Counted from the stretch's first letter, positions 47,501 through 55,265 are shown. The stretch is 64,000 bases of DNA from Maribacter sp. 4G9 (GCF_002742265.1 NZ_MDGL01000032.1:1-64000); one strand, 5' to 3'. Program-made: numbers and translations. The notes: generated by a model not told the origin, from the sequence alone.

Positions 47501-50188
47501 TGCTCCGGTTCCCGGAACATAACAAAAATCCGAGGCCGCGTTGTCCAAGCTTAGCGTAGGCGCATCTATAGGCGTAAGGTCGAAGGTAAAGGTATCGGTA
47601 CAACCTTCCGCATCTTCGGCGGTCAATGTGTAGGTACCGGGTATTGTAAGGTTACTAAACGTCCTCCCCGATCTAGGTCCGATCGCAGGACCCGAAGGTG
47701 GCGTCAGCGTATATCTGTTTCCGCCCCATCCGCCAGTAAAATTGGCCCGTACACTTCCAACGTTTCCATTAGCGCAGCTCATAGGGGTCACGGTACTACC
47801 GCTAATGTCCAATGCAGGTGCGTCCACAATATCAAATGAAGCGGTATCCGTACAGCCGGTATCAGCATCGGTAACTGTAATGGTATAGGTTCCTATTCCG
47901 GATAACGGCAAGTCTACCTCGGCATTGATTTGCGGGGCACTTTCGGGACCTCCGTTGATATTATAGGTGTAGTTGTTCGCAAAACCGTCGATAATAAAAG
48001 TTCCCGTACCGTCGTTGGCACCGTTACAGACCCTTAAATCCCCACCGGATTTGACGCGGGCCCGTATGGAACTGATTACGGCCGGACTAAAACCTTCGGT
48101 ATAGGTGCAGTTATTGGCATCGGTAATTTGAAAAATATAGGATGTTGAAGTGCTCAATCCAATAAACGTAGCGCTACCCCCATTGTTAAAGGGAACGGGG
48201 CTAATGATGGAATAATTTACAATTGGTGCGTTGGATGTCGGTGTCAGGGTAACGTCTGACGTACCGGCCGCGCAGCTAATATTGCTTTGGGCGAAATCTA
48301 TATTCGTTGGTGGATCTACATCCAAGATGTCAATTGGGGTAAGTTCCAATCGGCACCCACCGCCATCCCTGATAATCGGGGTATACGTTCCCGCCGACAA
48401 GTTCGTGTACGATGTAATTGTAGTAAAATTGACACCATCAATACTGAATTCATATCCGCTTCCAGAACCTCCCGTAAAAGGCCCTACAAAATCGATTTGA
48501 CCCCCATTGGTTCCTCCGCTACCATCGCAGGTTACATCTGAAGTTTTGGTGGCTGAACCATTGATGTTTCCTACCGTGCTTACTGAAACGGGTGGCAGTG
48601 TAATGGTACATTCAAACCCCCCTTGCTGATAACGGACTTCAATATTGTTATAAGTTCCCGCGGGTACCGAAATCTGCGGAGCTGTAACCCAAGGATCTCC
48701 AGAATTCACCCGATAGGAAAGGTTATATCCCCTGGCATCGTTTACGGTGAAGCTAATTCGGGCACCACCATTGCTACATGTACCATCAATTCCAGATGCT
48801 GTTACATCTGGCGGAAGTAAATCTTCCACGTTGGAAGAGGCCGTGATAATACAGCCGTTACTATCCGTTATTACAAAGTCATAGGTTCCCGGGGAGTTAA
48901 CTGTGTAGATTGTAGTCCCCGTGTCCGTAGAAGCATTTCCATAGGAAGGTTGAACCGGTCCACCGTTGACCGTAAACGTGTAGGGAGCTGAACCACCCGA
49001 TGTATTTACAGTGATATCCACACTGGAAATAGTGGCACATCCAAAACTGGAATTTACCTCGGTAGACGCATCTAATGGGCTTATTCCAGAACCAATGGTA
49101 ATGGGGTTTCCAACGGTATCCACCGCAATTCTAGGCGGATTGATTCCGTTCAAAGGGTCTCCGGTACATTGCTGGGTCTCCACCTGCGCGATGTAGGTAC
49201 CTGAACCTACTGCGGAAAAGGTGTAGGTTTCATCCGGAATAAAGGCCGTAAATTCCTGGGCTACGCCCATACTGTTCAACAGGGTATATTTATAGGGGCC
49301 AAGTCCTGGGGTGGGTGTTACGGTTATAGTGCCTGTTTCCCCGGGACAACTGATATCCGTGAAGTTCACGGACAAATCCAAGGTTCTTTCCAATATTTCA
49401 ATAGGCTCGTAAGGATACTCACAGGTATTTGGGATATTCCTCAACCTTGCCTTTACGATATAGGTACCAGGGGTTAAGTTGGAGAAGATGGCACCTTGCC
49501 ATGGACCGAAGCCGCTACCACTATCGATACTGAATTCGTAGGCACTGGACAAATTTGTTATTTGAATACGGCCAGGAACATCGCAGATATAATCCTCCTT
49601 AACGAAGGTTTGGTTGATAGTACTCTTTTTTACCTTGAAATAAAATATCTGTCCGTCTGCAACTACCCTGTACTCGGCACCTACTGTTGCGGGGACCGTA
49701 CTTGCATCCAAACTGAAGGTTTGACCTGTACCTACTTGAGTATAACAAGACCCTGTATTGGGACAATCCTCGTTGATATCGGGTGAACATGACCCTCCCA
49801 AAATTTGCCATGAAACTGATGAATTTGATCCACCGGACAAACTGATAATCCTGTCATCGCTGTTCCCGCATAAGTTAAATCGGGCAACCGTAAAACCATT
49901 GGTACTACAACCCACCTCTTCATCCGCACCTTGGATAATGGTTGTGAACATTGGGGCCATAGCCGTAGAAGTATTCGAATTGAAATTTGTGTATGTTGAA
50001 TTCCCGGCTTCTGATGAAGTTGCTACCTTCTTCCTCAAAACCGTTTTTTCGACCACCCTTTCCACTGCAAGGGTTACCTCACTAAATATTTTTGTGATGC
50101 TAGAATCCGCAAGTGCCGTAGAGCCAACCACTGAAAAGAGAATCAGCAGAAGTACATACAGCGATTTACGCTGTTGTGATGGGTGCAT
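41591..50188 (-). CDS. Giant SprB-repeat protein with T9SS type B sorting domain
   Basis: This 2865-residue cell-surface or secreted protein has a signal peptide (about 1-27, LLLILFSVVGSTALA). From about residue 90 to 2770 it consists of roughly thirty Ig-like units of 70-100 residues. Each opens with a Cys (as in SCNGEQDGTITVEV, TCNDADGEITIATF, CRDNNDGTIEVVV) and closes near a second Cys in a pattern like AGTYTVTVTDANGC, as in the SprB repeats of gliding adhesins. The last 90 residues are the gliding-motility-associated C-terminal domain (NFFTPDGDAQNDLWQI, VKIYDRYGRVV, PTGDYWYVV), the type B T9SS signal. It is likely an adhesin, in gliding or surface attachment. The gene stands alone, with a terminator. 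Confidence 0.92.
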   Translation of the reverse strand: MHPSQQRKSLYVLLLILFSVVGSTALADSSITKIFSEVTLAVERVVEKTVLRKKVATSSEAGNSTYTNFNSNTSTAMAPMFTTIIQGADEEVGCSTNGFTVARFNLCGNSDDRIISLSGGSNSSVSWQILGGSCSPDINEDCPNTGSCYTQVGTGQTFSLDASTVPATVGAEYRVVADGQIFYFKVKKSTINQTFVKEDYICDVPGRIQITNLSSAYEFSIDSGSGFGPWQGAIFSNLTPGTYIVKARLRNIPNTCEYPYEPIEILERTLDLSVNFTDISCPGETGTITVTPTPGLGPYKYTLLNSMGVAQEFTAFIPDETYTFSAVGSGTYIAQVETQQCTGDPLNGINPPRIAVDTVGNPITIGSGISPLDASTEVNSSFGCATISSVDITVNTSGGSAPYTFTVNGGPVQPSYGNASTDTGTTIYTVNSPGTYDFVITDSNGCIITASSNVEDLLPPDVTASGIDGTCSNGGARISFTVNDARGYNLSYRVNSGDPWVTAPQISVPAGTYNNIEVRYQQGGFECTITLPPVSVSTVGNINGSATKTSDVTCDGSGGTNGGQIDFVGPFTGGSGSGYEFSIDGVNFTTITSYTNLSAGTYTPIIRDGGGCRLELTPIDILDVDPPTNIDFAQSNISCAAGTSDVTLTPTSNAPIVNYSIISPVPFNNGGSATFIGLSTSTSYIFQITDANNCTYTEGFSPAVISSIRARVKSGGDLRVCNGANDGTGTFIIDGFANNYTYNINGGPESAPQINAEVDLPLSGIGTYTITVTDADTGCTDTASFDIVDAPALDISGSTVTPMSCANGNVGSVRANFTGGWGGNRYTLTPPSGPAIGPRSGRTFSNLTIPGTYTLTAEDAEGCTDTFTFDLTPIDAPTLSLDNAASDFCYVPGTGATAVVTSTAGTAALGTHEFRINGGALQATGTFNGLTPGNYTIEVVDGNNCSDSIVITIAQQLRVNTAVVTEIPCGGAPGQIRVDVTGGYASGTGLYEVSSDNGATFSAPAPYTSSTFLYDTAVDGTYIFRITDNNTTNAGCEATSAPLILNPPANIAAASVITRPVSCGSPNNGVVTIIPDATSGVPPYEVNFNGTGWSSQTVYSDLPAGTYPFLVRDARGCETAPANAIIGTDTTLPPDAAVTQNPAICDGSGVVSGGITINGVTDGTANFDFRIEDNTGMEITRLENQSAFPITINDINLIPGNYTVITLDANGCTDIDTVTITANEVVITPILPPLPPTCDDSGFTYAVSVSGGSGSYEIKLAQQPSFYPLNNTPGVNDHTFSNATDGIQYGIAYTVQVRDVVTGCLYEQEIPPIDAPSTLEITASSTPGACDLNRNGEIAYQVIGYTIGDVLRIELLNNDTNVTTVIVPSFSTTALPYNNTYPELPGDYQIIVVNETDTCRDAASVIIDQNLPAIDVISDVPANCNAFGQITVQGRGGSGGPYEYAFVPDGSPEPAYPADYVSTTTFVGPAGDYDIYVRDSGGCISFDIATVIQLDPDLPIPTFTVVNQCNPSSTSFDITVSMPNSVNTPRFTLAGDEQIPTDNGTNWVYTFTVASPGDYVVDVVDANGCTSQGTATVYNFLSATGTFSTDSTCNDADGEITIATFGGSGDFGYILSGTDYTGASVGPITQEDDPLFTGLTPGTYDVLVVDRIMFDGTNFCEYNVAGINLNQAAQPVITSELATDITCRDNNDGTIEVVVGPANALVPFTSEDMPITYILNSLTTSSEHDRNNTGIFSNLPQGDYQVQVVTQRGCEVLSGVHTITNPADFSITASAPDFACEPGANRYSSTTITVNVVDPGTVGSGYQYSITGFSNYQSGNTFEIVDNGSPQDITVYAIDGNGCQTTFDLPTINPPTDVVPTLSVVSALDCANDERVQIDVLGTTNFTIVTNSVVPVANVNVSGASFGFVDLPASGDYLFEIIDNVGGCTYPLPIHTVNDPQLPTAFITEAKPVSCFGTNDGELFISVSDYVGAYNYTVYMADDTTKSTPIATGSFDTTNFPDVNGEEARITGLPGGNLIVEVVSTDVPFCSNDSNVANIRTPNGPLQVTANSVGNVGCGNDSGEIQATGTGGWDGTPYEYRLLFSTDGGTSYTTEIAAFSNNNTFTGLEFGFYRVEVRDTELCTNTFDIELAEVPQIDAGIRQPQGLDCPNGNNAVLEAFDPTTGDAMTATAGATGGFPGAGYNYRLLYLNGNDNTDIASASGLQNTPTFIGASGGFISAGWYAIEVSSSFGCLYVTDPYFVDPPPPVAPLLVQTRVPGCGGDGEMRLSIQNPDPSFTYEYAPVENGLVVGPYQTMIGTSVLVSGVQGITYQFDVRKTSAASTCLAVRSNGITMTDATGITLLPNLPDDISCASELDGRIESFVNGGVGDDTFYLYIGDPVDAFNPAASATLFRGPQDNGTFEGLPEGTDYYIAVTSGATCMDIAGPFEIVRPDPIVFYATPTMVSCNGEQDGTITVEVLSGGIGLIQFAIGPNFNEFFSDPATPGVYTFEYLAQGTYEILIQDENGCFERDFITVDEPEVLQAINIQTTPELCIGANDGTMTFEITGGTPINDPMVSATPYYEYKVEMIDPIDESGTGTFAPYVPGQLIENLQGGASYAIHIRDTNQCTGLELFSIGIGVDLTAEPRVVYGCEGIFPNSTITIDMLGNVNMNDLMFALDPIDPTDAISANAGMEFQWGDLTPGDHIVYIYHQNGCTNFVEFSVEGYDPLTLSAEKTGPNELVAMAQGGFGSYEYFFNGASYGSETTYTTNRSGMVNIRVVDANGCVAEVDLPFEFTGMLEIPNFFTPDGDAQNDLWQIRNTEFFDELEVKIYDRYGRVVAILDKVTGWDGTYEGKEVPTGDYWYVVNELGERKSRYVGHFTLYR

Positions 50189-50251
50189 AGGTTAAGTAGT
50201 GTTTGGTAAGAAGGATATTGTTTGGGGTTCAATATCGTTCCCTGGTGTAAT

Positions 50252-50259
50252 TATTTTTG
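50252..50259 (+). promoter_or_regulatory. -7 box before the sugar dehydrogenase gene
   Basis: TATTTTTG matches TAnnTTTG. The nearest TTTG (50221-50224) is 27 bp away, longer than usual, so the match is weak. It lies 67 bases before the ATG at 50326. Confidence 0.3.
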
Positions 50260-50325
50260 CTTATATTCTCTGTTTTACTTAAAAAAATATATCTTCACTC
50301 ATTAATATTCTTCTAACGTTCCAAC

Positions 50326-51447
50326 ATGAAAAAAAGTGTATTATTCTTTTGTTTTTTCGTTGTACTGCTAAATTTTTCTTGCGCACAAAACCCTGAAAAT
50401 AAGGTCTCTACACCGGATCAGGTTCCTTTTGATGCCGAGCTGTTCGTCGATGACCTACAGATTCCATGGGGCTTCACCTTCCTTCCAGATGGCAGTATGC
50501 TGATTACCGAAAAAAACGGTGATTTAGTCCATTTTTTTAACGGTAAAAAAACAAAAATTGCTAATGCACCTAAAATTTACCAACGTGGTCAAGGTGGTTT
50601 ATTGGACATTGAACTGCACCCCGATTATGAAAAAAACGGTTGGATATATTTGTCCTATGCCTCACCTGATGGGGACAGTAAAGGGGGCAATACGGCCATC
50701 ATGAGAGCCAAATTGGACGGCAATAAATTGGTTCAAAATGAAGTATTGTACAAGGCAGTTCCCAATACTACCAAAGGACAACATTTTGGTTCACGTATCG
50801 TATTTGACAAAAACGGATACCTATTTTTTTCCATAGGGGAACGAGGTGAAAGGGACATAAACCCCCAGGATATTACTAGGGATGGAGGAAAAATTTATAG
50901 GCTGAACGATGACGGCAGCGTACCCAAGGACAATCCTTTTGTGGGAAAAAACGGTGCAAAGACCGCCATATATAGTTACGGTCATAGAAATCCGCAAGGA
51001 CTGGCCGTACATCCCAGTACAGGTGAGATATGGGACAATGAGCATGGCCCACGGGGAGGTGATGAAATCAACATTGTTAAAAAGGGGGCCAACTATGGGT
51101 GGCCGGTCGTTACCTATGGTATCAACTATAGCGGAACACCTATTACCGACAATACCAAAATGGACGGCATGGAACAGCCCATCCATTATTGGGTGCCTTC
51201 CATTGCACCGAGCGGAATGGTATTCATAACGACGGACAAGTATAAAGGATGGAAAGGCAGTGTTTTGGTGGGATCCTTGGCATTCCAATATTTGGAGCGA
51301 TTGGAACTAAATGAAAACAATGTAACCGGAAGGGAGAAATTAATGGACGGCGTAGGCCGCGTACGTTCCATTGAAGAAGGACCGGACGGACTAATATACG
51401 TAGGAGTTGAAGGAAAAGGGATCTATAAGCTAAACCCCAAAAAATAG
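50326..51447 (+). CDS. PQQ-dependent soluble aldose sugar dehydrogenase lipoprotein
   Basis: This 373-residue predicted lipoprotein (signal ending LLNFSC, then AQNPENK) has the six-bladed beta-propeller of soluble GDH-B/Asd-type dehydrogenases, which oxidise aldoses with PQQ. Signatures are IPWGFTFLPDGSMLITEKNG, RGQGGLLDIELHPDY, GQHFGSRIVFD, YGHRNPQGLAVHP, EHGPRGGDEINIV and APSGMVF. Length is standard. No PQQ synthesis genes lie in the window, so the cofactor would be imported or made elsewhere. It converges on murQ and has no operon partner. Confidence 0.9.
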   Translation: MKKSVLFFCFFVVLLNFSCAQNPENKVSTPDQVPFDAELFVDDLQIPWGFTFLPDGSMLITEKNGDLVHFFNGKKTKIANAPKIYQRGQGGLLDIELHPDYEKNGWIYLSYASPDGDSKGGNTAIMRAKLDGNKLVQNEVLYKAVPNTTKGQHFGSRIVFDKNGYLFFSIGERGERDINPQDITRDGGKIYRLNDDGSVPKDNPFVGKNGAKTAIYSYGHRNPQGLAVHPSTGEIWDNEHGPRGGDEINIVKKGANYGWPVVTYGINYSGTPITDNTKMDGMEQPIHYWVPSIAPSGMVFITTDKYKGWKGSVLVGSLAFQYLERLELNENNVTGREKLMDGVGRVRSIEEGPDGLIYVGVEGKGIYKLNPKK

Positions 51448-51571
51448 GAACATATAGGGGCAAACGCTTTATTATCACGGATTTTGACATTTGGAATTTG
51501 GCGCTTGGAATTTTATCGTGCTAGCGTTTCTTCCTTACTCCGGAGTCCTTCCAATAATAAGGTTACTTGAT
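51448..51571. repeat. Convergent spacer with short direct and inverted repeats
   Basis: Between the sugar dehydrogenase gene and murQ there is a 9-mer direct repeat TTGGAATTT at 51491-51499 and 51505-51513, and a perfect palindrome ACTCCGGAGT at 51537-51546. AAACGCT and AGCGTTT arms near 51464 and 51524 could pair over a long loop. No T-run terminator is obvious. Confidence 0.35.
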
Positions 51572-52381
51572 TCATTTCCCTGCCTCCAAGGCCTTTTTTA
51601 CGGATCCGTGTTTTTTTAACAAAGCCTCGGCCTGGTCGTAGCTTATACCCAATCCCTCCGCAACATACCGCGTTCCACGATCCACCAATTTATGGTTGGA
51701 TAGTTGCATGTTGACCATTTTATTGCCTTTCACCCTACCGATTTTTATCATCAGGGCCGTAGAAATCATATTCAGGACCAACTTTTGTGAGGTGCCACTT
51801 TTCATACGGGTACTTCCGGTAACAAATTCCGGTCCGACGTTTACTGCAATGGGTATATCCGTGGCCTTTGTAATGGGGGAACCAGGATTGTTAGTGATAC
51901 AAGCTGTAAGAATATTATTTTTTTGTGCCGATTCAAGACCACCTATAACGTAGGGTGTTGTGCCCGAAGCAGCGATGCCTACCACAACATCCATTTCATT
52001 AATTGCATGTTCCTTTAGGTCCAACCAAGCTTGTTGCTTATCATCTTCGGCATTTTCAACCGCTTTTCTAATGGCCTTATCACCTCCAGCAATTAGACCA
52101 ACGACGCGTTCGTGGGGCATTCCAAAAGTAGGAGGGATTTCAGAGGCATCCAGAATTCCTAATCGCCCACTGGTTCCTGCGCCAATATAAAACAAACGTC
52201 CCCCAAAATGAAAGCGCTCCACCAGGGCGTCTACCAACTTGGTGATTTGGGGAATTTCCAAGGCAACGGCATCGGCTATTTTCCTATCCTCTTCGTTCAT
52301 TTTTTTGAGAATGGAAACCGTATCCAACTGCTCCAGGTTATCGTGATTGGAGGGCGTCTCCGTAATTTTTTTGTATTCCAT
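51572..52381 (-). CDS. murQ: N-acetylmuramic acid 6-phosphate etherase MurQ
   Basis: This 269-residue cytoplasmic SIS-fold lyase cleaves the lactyl ether of MurNAc-6-phosphate, giving GlcNAc-6-phosphate and D-lactate. Motifs are LFYIGAGTSGRLGILDASE with a catalytic-type Glu, GLIAGGDKAIRKAVENAEDD, GIAASGTTPYVIGGLE and FVTGSTRMKSGTSQKLVLN. It is slightly shorter than the E. coli enzyme (about 300). The regulator gene lies 6 bp upstream, so the two are co-transcribed. Its substrate would come from AnmK at 59659 and its product would go to the deacetylase/deaminase fusion at 53333. Confidence 0.95.
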   Translation of the reverse strand: MEYKKITETPSNHDNLEQLDTVSILKKMNEEDRKIADAVALEIPQITKLVDALVERFHFGGRLFYIGAGTSGRLGILDASEIPPTFGMPHERVVGLIAGGDKAIRKAVENAEDDKQQAWLDLKEHAINEMDVVVGIAASGTTPYVIGGLESAQKNNILTACITNNPGSPITKATDIPIAVNVGPEFVTGSTRMKSGTSQKLVLNMISTALMIKIGRVKGNKMVNMQLSNHKLVDRGTRYVAEGLGISYDQAEALLKKHGSVKKALEAGK

Positions 52382-52387
52382 TAGTTA

Positions 52388-53137
52388 TTATAATATGCGT
52401 ATATCGTGATTTCTAAAGACCTCCAACATCCTATCGGATGGGTCCAATTCCGTTATCATGGTGTTGATGGTATTGATATCGCAGGTTTTGTATCTATGCT
52501 GCGAATTTAGCTTTTCCGAAATGGATAGTAAAACGGTTTTTTTCGCCGCCTTTATAACCGCCTTTTTTACTTGGACTATGTCCCAATCGAACTCGGTCAG
52601 TCCGTACACGGCATCCACATAGCCCGTACCTATAAAGCTATAGTCCACTTTTATTTCAGAAAGATTATGGATGGCGTTTGCCCCAATGGATATCTGTGCT
52701 TCCTTGGAAATTTGTCCACCAACGGAGATTACCGTAACGTTTGGTTTGTTGGAAAGCTCCATGGCCACGGGCAAACTGATGGTGAAACAGGTCAAACTTA
52801 GATTATCGGGAATCAAGCGCACCAGTTCCAAACAGGTGGTGCCCCCATCTATAAAAATGACGGCCCCGTCCTTGAGCAGGGTAACCGCTTTTTGGGCAAT
52901 GGTTACTTTTTGGTCCAGGGCATAAATGTTCGTATTCCGACTGTTACTATTGGTAAAACCCAATGAAATAGCCCCCCCATGAACCTTTTTAAGTTTGTTC
53001 TCCGCATCCAATTCCTTCACATCCCTGCGGATAGTATCAATGGAAACATCCAGGCTTTCGGCGATATCCGTCAATAGAATCCGGTTGTGCAATTCTACTT
53101 CGTTCAAGAGAATCTGTTGTCGTTCTTCCTTCAGCAT
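52388..53137 (-). CDS. DeoR/GlpR family transcriptional regulator
   Basis: This 249-residue regulator has a DeoR-type helix-turn-helix at about 1-57 (MLKEERQQILLNEVELHN, ESLDVSIDTIRRDVKELD) and a sugar-phosphate-sensing domain from about 70 (FIDGGTTCLELVRLIPD, SFIGTGYVDAVYGLTEFD). The ATG at 53137 was preferred to the TTG at 53167 because the latter overlaps a -7 box. It lies 6 bp before murQ and diverges from nagB across about 195 bp carrying repeats. It is likely to sense an amino-sugar phosphate (such as GlcNAc-6-P or GlcN-6-P) and control this recycling locus and itself. The ligand is inferred. Confidence 0.88.
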   Translation of the reverse strand: MLKEERQQILLNEVELHNRILLTDIAESLDVSIDTIRRDVKELDAENKLKKVHGGAISLGFTNSNSRNTNIYALDQKVTIAQKAVTLLKDGAVIFIDGGTTCLELVRLIPDNLSLTCFTISLPVAMELSNKPNVTVISVGGQISKEAQISIGANAIHNLSEIKVDYSFIGTGYVDAVYGLTEFDWDIVQVKKAVIKAAKKTVLLSISEKLNSQHRYKTCDINTINTMITELDPSDRMLEVFRNHDIRIL

Positions 53138-53164
53138 AGGTATTCGTATAAATAGAAAACAGCG

Positions 53165-53172
53165 CAAAGATA
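53165..53172 (-). promoter_or_regulatory. -7 box of the deoR-murQ unit
   Basis: On the minus strand TATCTTTG matches TAnnTTTG, 28 bases before the deoR ATG. The octamer AAAACAGC at 53156-53163, on the forward strand, lies next to it and matches the core of the direct repeats upstream of nagB, suggesting autoregulation. Confidence 0.4.
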
Positions 53173-53236
53173 ACTAAAATTTACACATGCCGTTTTATTC
53201 AGTAATAGAACTTAAAACATTAAATTTAGGTTAATT

Positions 53237-53275
53237 ATTGCAAAAAACAGCATTTATAAATTGCAAAAAACAGCA
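53237..53275. promoter_or_regulatory. Two 16-bp direct repeats, probable DeoR operators
   Basis: The identical sequence ATTGCAAAAAACAGCA occurs at 53237-53252 and 53260-53275, 23 bp from start to start (about two helical turns). They lie 18 bp before the nagB -7 box, covering the region where -33 should be, between two divergent genes of the amino-sugar locus. Confidence 0.6.
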
Positions 53276-53293
53276 AATTATAAAATTATTGCC

Positions 53294-53301
53294 TATATTT
53301 G
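53294..53301 (+). promoter_or_regulatory. -7 box of nagB
   Basis: TATATTTG matches TAnnTTTG. The direct repeats occupy the -33 position, and there is no TTTG at the right distance. Transcription would begin near 53308, about 25 bases before the ATG. Confidence 0.45.
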
Positions 53302-53332
53302 CACGAATTAAAATGTCAAACTTCAACATTAT

Positions 53333-55258
53333 ATGAAAACCACCATGGTCAAAAAAAAGCGGGACATCAACCACCAACCCATCGGACAGTTTGAGGAAAC
53401 CCGATTTGAAAAAATCCACAATGTAATTTTCTCGGATTCCAATGAAGCGTCCATTCGTGTAGCGGAAGAGATTGCCGAGCTCATCCGCAAAAAACAAAAT
53501 CAGAACAGAACATGTGTTCTGGGACTCGCTACAGGTTCCTCCCCTATCCGGGTTTATGAAGAGCTTGTAAGAATGCACAAGGAAGAAGGCCTTAGCTTTC
53601 AAAATGTAGTGACCTTCAATCTTGATGAATATCTGCCCATGGAAAAAAGCAATATTCAGAGCTATCACTATTTTATGCATGAGCACCTTTTCAACCATAT
53701 AGACATTGACCCTGAAAACGTGCACATTCCTGACGGTACGGTTGCTACGGAGGATACCACGGCCTACTGTCTTGGGTACGAAAGAAAAATCAAGGAATAC
53801 GGTGGCCTTGATTTTCAATTATTGGGTATTGGTAGAACGGGACATATTGGTTTCAACGAGCCCGGTTCCCACTACAATTCGGGCACTAGGGTCATCACCT
53901 TGGACCACATAACCCGGGTGGACGCAGCGCCATCCTTCCTAGGTATCGCCAACGTTCCCAGAAAAGCGATAACCATGGGTATTTCCACGGTTAGAAAGGC
54001 CAAGAGAATTATATTATTGGGCTGGGGAGAAAATAAGGCTGAAATCATCAAAAAAACCATTGAGGGTGAGATTTCCTCCCAGGTACCTGCAACCTATCTA
54101 CAAAACCATTCCAATTGCACCTTTATCTTGGATACCGGTGCGGCATCGGAATTGACCAAAAACAAAACTCCTTGGTTGGTGGATGCCTGTGAGTGGACGG
54201 AAGAGCTCAAGGCCAAGGCGATTATATGGCTCTGCGAAGAAACGGGCAAGACCGTTTTGAGCCTTACCGATAAGGATTATAACGATAACGGGATGGCCGA
54301 CCTGCTCTCCAAGGAGGACTCCTACGATCTAAATATTCAAATCTTCAATAAGCTGCAGCATACTATCACCGGATGGCCAGGTGGAAAACCAAATGCGGAC
54401 GATACCCATAGACCTGAAAGGGCAGAACCTGCCAAAAAACGGGTAATCATTTTTAGTCCCCACCCTGATGACGATGTCATTTCCATGGGAGGAACGTTTG
54501 ACAGATTGGTGGAGCAGGGTCATGAGGTACATGTGATCTATCAAACATCTGGAAACATAGCAGTTTCGGACACCGATGCCAGAAAATTTGCTGAAATCGC
54601 GATGAATTTGAATCCATCAGAAAAGGTTCAAAAAATCATCAACTCGATAAACAACAAACAGGATAGCCAGATAGATTCCCCTGAATTGCGAAGGTTAAAA
54701 GGAGACATTAGACGATCAGAATCCTATGCGGCCACACGATATATGGGGCTAAAGGATGCCCATGTCCACTTCCTGGATTTACCTTTCTACGAGACGGGAA
54801 CCATAAAAAAGAACAACCTGTCCGAGGAAGATATCGCACTTATGGTAGATATAATTAAACAGATAAAACCGCACCAAATATATGCAGCCGGTGACCTAGC
54901 AGATCCGCATGGTACCCATAAAGTCTGTTTGGATGCCGTTTTGGAAGCCCTTAAACGACTAAAACCGGAACCATTCATTAAAGATTGTTGGTTATGGCTG
55001 TACAGGGGTGCTTGGCACGAATGGGATATCAATGAGATAGAAATGTGCGTTCCCATGAGTCCGGGGCAAGTCCTGAAAAAACGAAATGCCATTTTCTGCC
55101 ATCAGTCCCAAAAGGACGGCGTCATGTTCCAGGGAGACGACTCGCGGGAATTCTGGATGCGTGCCGAGGAACGTAACAGGGACACGGCCAACAAATACAA
55201 GGACCTGGGCATGTCCTCGTATGCCGCCATGGAAGCTTTTGTGAGACATAAATTTTAA
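53333..55258 (+). CDS. nagB: Glucosamine-6-phosphate deaminase fused to PIG-L/LmbE deacetylase domain
   Basis: This is a 641-residue bifunctional candidate. Residues about 25-290 are NagB: GLATGSSPIRVYEEL, NLDEYLP near 97 with a catalytic-type Asp, and GIGRTGHIGFNEPGSHYNSG near 165. It converts glucosamine-6-phosphate to fructose-6-phosphate and ammonia. Residues about 370-640 are a PIG-L/LmbE-like domain: RVIIFSPHPDDDVISMGG has the zinc-binding HPDDD at about 376, and a second His motif DPHGTH is near 524. This superfamily deacetylates GlcNAc groups (GlcNAc-PI, MshB, BshB), so the C-terminal half may remove acetate from GlcNAc-6-phosphate. No separate nagA lies nearby. A terminator follows immediately. 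Confidence 0.92.
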   Translation: MKTTMVKKKRDINHQPIGQFEETRFEKIHNVIFSDSNEASIRVAEEIAELIRKKQNQNRTCVLGLATGSSPIRVYEELVRMHKEEGLSFQNVVTFNLDEYLPMEKSNIQSYHYFMHEHLFNHIDIDPENVHIPDGTVATEDTTAYCLGYERKIKEYGGLDFQLLGIGRTGHIGFNEPGSHYNSGTRVITLDHITRVDAAPSFLGIANVPRKAITMGISTVRKAKRIILLGWGENKAEIIKKTIEGEISSQVPATYLQNHSNCTFILDTGAASELTKNKTPWLVDACEWTEELKAKAIIWLCEETGKTVLSLTDKDYNDNGMADLLSKEDSYDLNIQIFNKLQHTITGWPGGKPNADDTHRPERAEPAKKRVIIFSPHPDDDVISMGGTFDRLVEQGHEVHVIYQTSGNIAVSDTDARKFAEIAMNLNPSEKVQKIINSINNKQDSQIDSPELRRLKGDIRRSESYAATRYMGLKDAHVHFLDLPFYETGTIKKNNLSEEDIALMVDIIKQIKPHQIYAAGDLADPHGTHKVCLDAVLEALKRLKPEPFIKDCWLWLYRGAWHEWDINEIEMCVPMSPGQVLKKRNAIFCHQSQKDGVMFQGDDSREFWMRAEERNRDTANKYKDLGMSSYAAMEAFVRHKF

Positions 55259-55265
55259 TACTCTT

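Noticed and set aside
51464-51530. Long-range AAACGCT/AGCGTTT pairing as a structured RNA
   Set aside because: The arms are only 7 bp with a loop of about 55 bases, and could pair by chance in AT-rich DNA.
53138-53167. TTG at 53167 as deoR start
   Set aside because: It overlaps the -7 box on the same strand and the DeoR helix-turn-helix begins directly at the ATG 53137.
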